64,000 nucleotides of DNA from Pseudomonas sp. ATCC 13867. GTDB lineage: Bacteria; Pseudomonadota; Gammaproteobacteria; Pseudomonadales; Pseudomonadaceae. The notes below the pieces were generated by a model. The model was not told the origin of the DNA, searched no databases, and saw only the letters and a program-made list of their open reading frames with translations. Both the position numbers and the translations under genes were made by a program. This document shows, one piece after another, positions 59,451 to 64,000 of this stretch; position 1 is the stretch's first letter, and every line of letters begins with the position of its first letter. The DNA lies in the NCBI RefSeq assembly GCF_000349845.1, contig NC_020829.1, positions 3,913,001 to 3,977,000 of the forward strand, in the 5' to 3' direction.

Positions 59451-60269
59451 TTACTCCGGTGTTTCCAGCCGCCGCAGGATTTCCCCGACACGCTCGCCGA
59501 GCATCTCGTTGGCCGAACGCTTCAGGCCGCGCGCCAGCTCCACCAGGACCACCTGCTCGGCCACCGGCCGCAGGCGCTGGAAGACTTCGGCAAGGCGCTC
59601 CAGATCGGCCGCGCCGGGCAGCAGGTCGGCGCCGGGCTTGTCCACCAGATGGGTCACCACCAGGCGCACGATACCGGCGGCCAGGTGTTCGGTGTCGGTG
59701 CGCAGCACGGCCAGATGATCCAGCAGCGCGGCCAGCGGAATACCCGCGCGGTACAGCTCGACGCCGGCGTTGAACAGGCGCGGGCTGGGAATGCTGATGC
59801 GCTCGCCGTCGAAGGCCAGCAGGCCTTGCGCCAGCGCCTGATCGATCACCACGTCGTTCAGCTCGTCGCCGAACAGTGCCTGCAGCTCGCTGAACTCGAT
59901 GCTGCCGGGGGACTCCAGGTTCCACGGACCGACAATCGCTTCGTCCAGGCCAAGCACATGGTCCAGATCGTGGCCTCGCTCCCAGCTCTCCAGCAGCTCC
60001 TTGATGTTGGCGATGTTGTAGCCGCGCTCCAGCAGGCGGTTGATCAGCCGCAGCCGGCGCAGGTGGCTGGCGAAGTACACCCCGGCACGGCCCCGGCGCT
60101 CGGGTGGCGGCAGCAGGCCGCGATCCTGGTAGGCGCGCAGGTTGCGCACGGTGCTGCCGGCCTCGCGGGCCAGTTCGTCCACCGTGTATTCACACTCGTC
60201 TTCCAGCGCCGAAGGAACTTCGTCCGGGCGCTGGAGCAGGCGCTGCAGCAGGTTCAGGGGTGTGCTCAT
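59451..60269 (-). CDS. MerR family transcriptional regulator
   Basis: A 272-residue MerR protein, longer than metal sensors. The N-terminal winged helix covers about residues 28-95 (YTVDELAREAGSTVRNLRAYQDRGLLPPPERRGRAGVYFASHLRRLRLINRLLERGYNI). The large C-terminal domain (about 110-270) is helical and lacks the Cys cluster of metal-sensing members, so an organic ligand is likely. It is divergent from the M24/hydrolase-SDR operon with 272 bases between starts. A perfect 20-bp palindrome lies in that gap close to the operon. The start at 60269 gives the shortest sensible N terminus. Confidence 0.9.
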   Translation of the reverse strand: MSTPLNLLQRLLQRPDEVPSALEDECEYTVDELAREAGSTVRNLRAYQDRGLLPPPERRGRAGVYFASHLRRLRLINRLLERGYNIANIKELLESWERGHDLDHVLGLDEAIVGPWNLESPGSIEFSELQALFGDELNDVVIDQALAQGLLAFDGERISIPSPRLFNAGVELYRAGIPLAALLDHLAVLRTDTEHLAAGIVRLVVTHLVDKPGADLLPGAADLERLAEVFQRLRPVAEQVVLVELARGLKRSANEMLGERVGEILRRLETPE

Positions 60270-60493
60270 GGGCCGGATGATAGCCAGCGGCGCGCCCCCG
60301 GAACAATCAAAAGGACTAATCCCTAAGTGATCCGCCGCACAGCCCGGCGGCCCAACCAAAGACGGGACCTGCACCCGCCGCAAATCCCTCACCGCTCCAC
60401 AACCCGCGCCGCCAGCGGCTCTGCGCCCCGGTAACACTCAAGGCCCGGCGCGCACGGCATGGCGCAACGCCCGCCGATGGGTCAGCATCGATC

Positions 60494-60513
60494 GTGACAT
60501 TGATCAATGTCAC
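60494..60513. promoter_or_regulatory. Perfect 20-bp palindrome GTGACATTGATCAATGTCAC
   Basis: The palindrome is complete over all 20 bases and lies 29 bases before the M24 gene start. A plausible -10 (CATAAC) follows directly. It is the natural candidate operator for the divergent MerR regulator or another dimeric repressor. The rest of the 272-base gap, 60270-60493, shows no further element I can name. Confidence 0.6.
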
Positions 60514-60541
60514 CATAACAATAACCAGCCTGGAGAAAGTC

Positions 60542-61426
60542 ATGTCCCAAGGCGCCTGGGTGCCCACTCCCGAAGACCTGCGGCACTTCCGCGAGATTCA
60601 GCAACTGGCCTACCGCTGCTGCGAAACCATTGCCGGCGAACTGCGCCCGGGCATCAGCGAGCGCGAGACCGCCGCCCTGATGAAGACCTGGCTGGTCGAT
60701 CACGGCGTGCGCGACTGGTTCCACCAGCCCTTCGCCTGGTTCGGCCCGCGCACCTCGTTCAAGGGCTTCGACGGCCTGCGCCACCTGGGCGGCTTCAACC
60801 TGGCCTTCTATCCCGGCAAGCAGCGTCTGGAGGAAGGCATGCCTTTCATCCTCGACTGCGCGCCAACCCTGGGCGCCTATACCGCCGACGTCGGCTATTC
60901 CGGCGCGCTGGGCCACAACCTGCTGGTGGAGCGGCTGATGGACGATTTGCTGGCGCACCGCAACCTGATCGTCGAACAGGTCCGCCAGCGCCTGCCGCTG
61001 GCCGAGGTCAGCCAGTCGGTGGACCGCCTCTGCCAGCGCCAGGGCACCCTGCCCCGGCACAAAGCCTATCCCTTCGAAGTGCTGGCCCATCGCGTGGAAA
61101 AACTCGGTGCGCGCAACAGCGGTCCCTCGGTCGCGCGCTTTGGCGTGCGCAACATCGCCACGCTGATGAAGAACGCCCTGATCACCGGCCGCCGCGAAGG
61201 CTGGTCGCCGCTGTGGTCGAGCAATGACCGCTCGCAACACGCCCCGACACCCGGCCTCTGGGCCGTCGAGCCGCACCTGGGCCTGCGCGGCGTGGGTGCC
61301 AAGTTCGAGGAGCTGCTGGTGGTCACCGAGGACGACGCCTACTGGCTGGACGACGACCTGCCTCACGTGCGCCGCTGGGTCGAGCGTGGCCTGGTCAGCG
61401 CACCGGCACGACGGGAGGTGGCATGA
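60542..61426 (+). CDS. M24 family metallopeptidase-fold protein
   Basis: A 294-residue protein with the creatinase/aminopeptidase pita-bread fold. Metal ligands can be matched: Asp in FILDCAPTLGAYTADVGYSG (two Asp, eleven apart), a His region near PRHKAYPFEVLAHRVEKLG, and Glu in WAVEPHLGLRGVGAKFEELLVVTED. Activity is therefore plausible. It lacks the N-terminal domain of prolidases. Context (hydrolase-SDR fusion, metal protein) suggests it acts on a small molecule or activated amide rather than on peptides in general; that is inference. GGAG precedes the ATG, and the stop overlaps the next start by ATGA. Confidence 0.82.
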   Translation: MSQGAWVPTPEDLRHFREIQQLAYRCCETIAGELRPGISERETAALMKTWLVDHGVRDWFHQPFAWFGPRTSFKGFDGLRHLGGFNLAFYPGKQRLEEGMPFILDCAPTLGAYTADVGYSGALGHNLLVERLMDDLLAHRNLIVEQVRQRLPLAEVSQSVDRLCQRQGTLPRHKAYPFEVLAHRVEKLGARNSGPSVARFGVRNIATLMKNALITGRREGWSPLWSSNDRSQHAPTPGLWAVEPHLGLRGVGAKFEELLVVTEDDAYWLDDDLPHVRRWVERGLVSAPARREVA

Positions 61427-63195
61427 ACGCCATGCTGGAGAAGGCGCTGCCGACGCCGGAGCGCCTGGAGGTGCAATCGGGCAACGTGCGCCTGGCCGTG
61501 TGGCGCTGGGGCGAGCCGCACCTGCCGATGGTGCTGTTCGTCCACGGCTATCCGGACAACCATGAAGTCTGGCTGCCGCTGATCCGTCGACTGTCCGGGC
61601 GCTTCCAACTGGTCGCCTACGACGTGCGCGGCGCCGGCGAGTCGGACAAGCCGCGCAAGACCCGCGACTACCGCCTGGAACTGCTCAGCCAGGACCTCAG
61701 GGCCGTGCTCGATGCCGTCAGCCCGCAGCGCGCGGTGCACCTGGTGGCCCATGACTGGGGCTCGATCCAGACCTGGGAGAGCGTCACCGATCCGCAGCTG
61801 CGCGCGCGTATCGCCTCCTACACCAGCGTCTCCGGCCCCTGCCTGGACCACGTCGGCTTCTGGATGCGCGACCGCCTGCGCCGCAAGACGCCGCGCGCGC
61901 TGCTGCAGATGGCCAGCCAGCTGCTGCACTCCTGGTACATCTATTACTTCCACCTGCCGCTGCTGCCATCGCTGTCCTGGCGCTTCGGCGCGGCCAAGGC
62001 CTGGCCGCAATACCTGCGCAAGGTCGAAGGCATCCGCAACCCGGCACGCAACCCGCACCAGGCCAGCGACGGCGAGCACGGTGTGAAGCTCTACCGGGCC
62101 AACTTCATCACCTCGATCTTCAAGCCGCGCAAGCGCCATACCGAGGTGCCGGTGCAACTGATCGTGCCGACCCGCGACCGCTACGTCGGCCAGCAGCTGT
62201 TCCAGCAGCTCTCGCTGTGGGCACCGCGCCTGTGGCGCCGCGACGTCACCGCCGGGCACTGGCAACTGCTCGCCGAACCGGCGCAGTTGGGTAACTGGAT
62301 CGACGAGTTCGTCAGCCACATCGAGGGCGGCGAAGCCACGCTGGAACTGCAACGCGCCGCGTTGAAACCCGGCGCCGGCTCCTTCGCCGGCAAGCTGGTG
62401 GTGGTCACCGGCGCGGGCGGCGGCATCGGCCGTTCGACCCTGCTGAGCTTCGCCGAACGCGGCGCCAGCGTGCTGGCCGCGGACATCGACCCGGCCGCCG
62501 CCGAGCGCAGCGCCGAACTGGCCCGCGCGGTGGGCGCCAGCGCCTGCAGCTATTGTGTGGACGTGGGCGACAGCGCGGCGATGGAGCGCTTCGCCCAGTG
62601 GGTGAAGAGCAGCCTCGGCGTGCCCGACGTGGTGGTCAGCAACGCCGGCATCGGCATGGCCGGGCCGATGCTCAAGACCACCTCGCAGGAATGGGAACGC
62701 CTGCTGCGCATCAACCTGTGGAGCGTGATCGACGGCTGCCGGCTGTTCGGCAAGCAGATGGTCGAGAGCGGCAAACCGGGGCATCTGGTCAACGTCGCCT
62801 CCGGCGTGGCTTTCGCGCCATCGCGCAACTACCCGGCCTACGCCACCAGCAAGGCGGCGGTGCTGATGCTCAGCGAATGCCTGCGCGCCGAGCTGGCCGG
62901 GCACGGTATCGGCGTCAGCGCGGCATGCCCGGGCTTCGTCGATACCGGCATCGTCCAGGCCACGCGCTTCGCCGGCCTGGATGACGAACAACAAGCCAAG
63001 CACCGCGCCAAGGTGCAGCGCTTCTATCGTCGACGCCGGCTCAGCCCGGACACCGTTGGCGAACGCATCACCCGCGCGGTGGAACGCAACCAGCCACTGG
63101 TGAAGGTCGGCAGCGAAGTGTACCTGGGCGCCCTGCAATGGCGCTTCATGCCCTGGCTGTCGCGCCTGTTCGCCCGTCTCAACCTGACCGCCTGA
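61423..63195 (+). CDS. Alpha/beta-hydrolase-SDR fusion protein (EphD-like)
   Basis: A 590-residue bifunctional enzyme. The N-terminal half (about residues 1-300) is an epoxide-hydrolase/dehalogenase-type alpha/beta hydrolase. The oxyanion motif is VHGYPDN and the nucleophile Asp lies in LVAHDWGSIQ, with a late His in VTAGHWQLLAEP. The C-terminal half (about 322-560) is an SDR with VTGAGGGIGRS, VSNAGIG, catalytic Ser in VASGVAF, and YPAYATSKAA (YxxxK). The same fusion is known as EphD in mycobacteria, where it is linked to mycolic acid metabolism; the substrate in Pseudomonas is unknown. Coupled hydrolysis and oxidation of a lipid-like epoxide or ester is a fair guess. Confidence 0.88.
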   Translation: MNAMLEKALPTPERLEVQSGNVRLAVWRWGEPHLPMVLFVHGYPDNHEVWLPLIRRLSGRFQLVAYDVRGAGESDKPRKTRDYRLELLSQDLRAVLDAVSPQRAVHLVAHDWGSIQTWESVTDPQLRARIASYTSVSGPCLDHVGFWMRDRLRRKTPRALLQMASQLLHSWYIYYFHLPLLPSLSWRFGAAKAWPQYLRKVEGIRNPARNPHQASDGEHGVKLYRANFITSIFKPRKRHTEVPVQLIVPTRDRYVGQQLFQQLSLWAPRLWRRDVTAGHWQLLAEPAQLGNWIDEFVSHIEGGEATLELQRAALKPGAGSFAGKLVVVTGAGGGIGRSTLLSFAERGASVLAADIDPAAAERSAELARAVGASACSYCVDVGDSAAMERFAQWVKSSLGVPDVVVSNAGIGMAGPMLKTTSQEWERLLRINLWSVIDGCRLFGKQMVESGKPGHLVNVASGVAFAPSRNYPAYATSKAAVLMLSECLRAELAGHGIGVSAACPGFVDTGIVQATRFAGLDDEQQAKHRAKVQRFYRRRRLSPDTVGERITRAVERNQPLVKVGSEVYLGALQWRFMPWLSRLFARLNLTA

Positions 63196-63202
63196 GAATC
63201 CC

Positions 63203-64000
63203 ATGAACGACCATCATCACCAGCTGGTGCAACGCAAGGTGCAGTTCGACTACAGCGACTCGCCCCTGCACTGGATTCCCGGCGAGGCCGAGGCATCCCA
63301 CACGATCAACGTCATCCACATGATGCTGCCGGCCGGCGAGCTGTGGTTCTGCCGGCTGTACAACAAGGCGCTGCCCTTCGTGAAGGAAGGCAACCTGCGC
63401 GACGACGTGCAGGGTTTCATCCGCCAGGAAGCGATGCACGCCCGCGCCCACTCCGGCGCCCTGGAGCGCTACCTGAACCACCACGGCATCGACTCGACGC
63501 GCTACCTGAAGGTCATGGACTACCTGTTCGAACAGTTGCTCAGCGATACGCCGCTGGGCCTTACCCTGTTCAACCGCACCGCCTGGCTCAAGCGCTGGTG
63601 GATCGGCCAGCGCTGCGCCATCGTCGCGGCGGTGGAGCACTTCACCTGCGTGCTGGGCAAGTGGATCCTGGAGGCCGACGCGCTGGACCGCGCCAAGGCC
63701 GACCCGGTGCTGCTGGACCTGTTCCGCTGGCACGGCGCCGAAGAGGTGGAGCACCGCAACGTCGCCCACGACCTGCACGTACACCTGGGCGGCAGCTTCG
63801 TCAGCCGCCAGCTGTGGATGTTCGTGGTGCTGCCGCTGATCATCTACCTGTTCGCCTTCGGCACCCGCACCCTGTCGCGGCAGGACCCGAGCATCGCCAG
63901 GCCGCGCTCCTTCGCCGCGATCTGGCGGGATGGTTCGCGCAATGGCGTGCTGCCGAAGATCAGCTCCGTGGCCACCAGCTTCCTGCGCTACTTCAAGCCC
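63203..64000 (+). CDS. Predicted metal-dependent hydrolase (PF10118-type), 3' end missing
   Basis: The frame opens at ATG 63203, seven bases after the fusion gene, and is still open at the window end (266 residues seen). It resembles the COG3687/PF10118 family. Repeated Glu-x-x-His pairs occur in RQEAMHARAHSG, AAVEHFTCVLG and GAEEVEHRNVAHD, a pattern like the ligands of ferritin-like di-iron bundles. A hydrophobic stretch (LWMFVVLPLIIYLFAFG) near residue 206 suggests membrane association. The name hydrolase is historical; an oxidase or oxygenase is equally possible. It is the third gene of the MerR-linked operon. Confidence 0.83.
   Translation, partial: MNDHHHQLVQRKVQFDYSDSPLHWIPGEAEASHTINVIHMMLPAGELWFCRLYNKALPFVKEGNLRDDVQGFIRQEAMHARAHSGALERYLNHHGIDSTRYLKVMDYLFEQLLSDTPLGLTLFNRTAWLKRWWIGQRCAIVAAVEHFTCVLGKWILEADALDRAKADPVLLDLFRWHGAEEVEHRNVAHDLHVHLGGSFVSRQLWMFVVLPLIIYLFAFGTRTLSRQDPSIARPRSFAAIWRDGSRNGVLPKISSVATSFLRYFKP

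Overview
The window is GC-rich chromosomal DNA of a Pseudomonas, most likely of the P. aeruginosa / P. nitroreducens / P. citronellolis side of the genus. This rests on gene content and gene order: the NAGGN trio, an actP operon with an exonuclease and a DUF294 protein, pirin-patatin-LpxL-minCDE-rluA-apeB, prc next to an EAL/GGDEF protein, FKBP-tRNA-Asp-tRNA-Val-rdgC, and an SSS-type hybrid kinase. The Pseudomonas-type REP elements (GTAGGAGCGAGC...GCTCGCGAAC) agree. I see no prophage, insertion sequence, CRISPR array, rRNA or plasmid functions. This is core and flexible-core chromosome, densely packed and mostly in short operons.

Layout. 1-7.2 kb: end of a TauE/SafE permease, a MarR regulator, the three-gene osmoprotectant cluster asnO-ngg-M42 peptidase, yheU, a YnfA-type protein and a TTG-start hypothetical. 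7.4-14.3 kb (minus strand): an SDR, a small membrane protein, the acetate operon (yjcH-actP-DUF294 protein-DEDDh exonuclease) and a glycine-betaine binding protein. 14.6-22.7 kb: DUF2061, a membrane-anchored GH17 protein, small envelope proteins, a secreted alpha/beta hydrolase paired with an MlaA-like protein, pirin and a patatin. 22.7-28.6 kb: LpxL-like acyltransferase, minCDE, rluA, apeB, GFA protein. 28.7-34.9 kb: a UTRA/GntR regulator divergent from an ABC importer operon that also carries an alkaline-phosphatase-superfamily enzyme and a HAD phosphatase. Pho-box-like and PhnF-like motifs lie between them, which points to organophosphorus uptake. 34.9-43.6 kb: M50 protease, quinone oxidoreductase, prc, EAL-CBS-GGDEF protein, a three-gene Sel1/HTH operon, an orphan binding protein and a DUF1232 protein. 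43.6-50 kb: paired DnaA-box-like sites, lipoprotein FKBP, two tRNAs, rdgC, a BASS transporter, a guanidine-II (mini-ykkC) riboswitch with its SugE/Gdx exporter, a cold-shock protein, and an MFS-acyltransferase fusion. 50-64 kb: TonB receptor, AraC regulator, acetyltransferase, CrbS/MxtR-like hybrid kinase, DMT transporter and LysR regulator, then a MerR regulator divergent from an uncharacterised operon (M24 peptidase-fold protein, alpha/beta-hydrolase-SDR fusion, ferritin-like metal protein) that runs off the end.

How it fits together. The CrbS/MxtR-like kinase (54.3 kb) is known in relatives to control acetate utilisation. The acetate permease operon (11-13 kb) has a palindrome upstream of yjcH that could be the target of its LuxR-type partner regulator. 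Osmoprotection appears twice (NAGGN synthesis and betaine uptake). Envelope and phospholipid functions recur (patatin, LpxL-like, MlaA-like, MFS-acyltransferase). The least understood units are the organophosphorus ABC operon and the MerR-controlled EphD-like operon at the right end.
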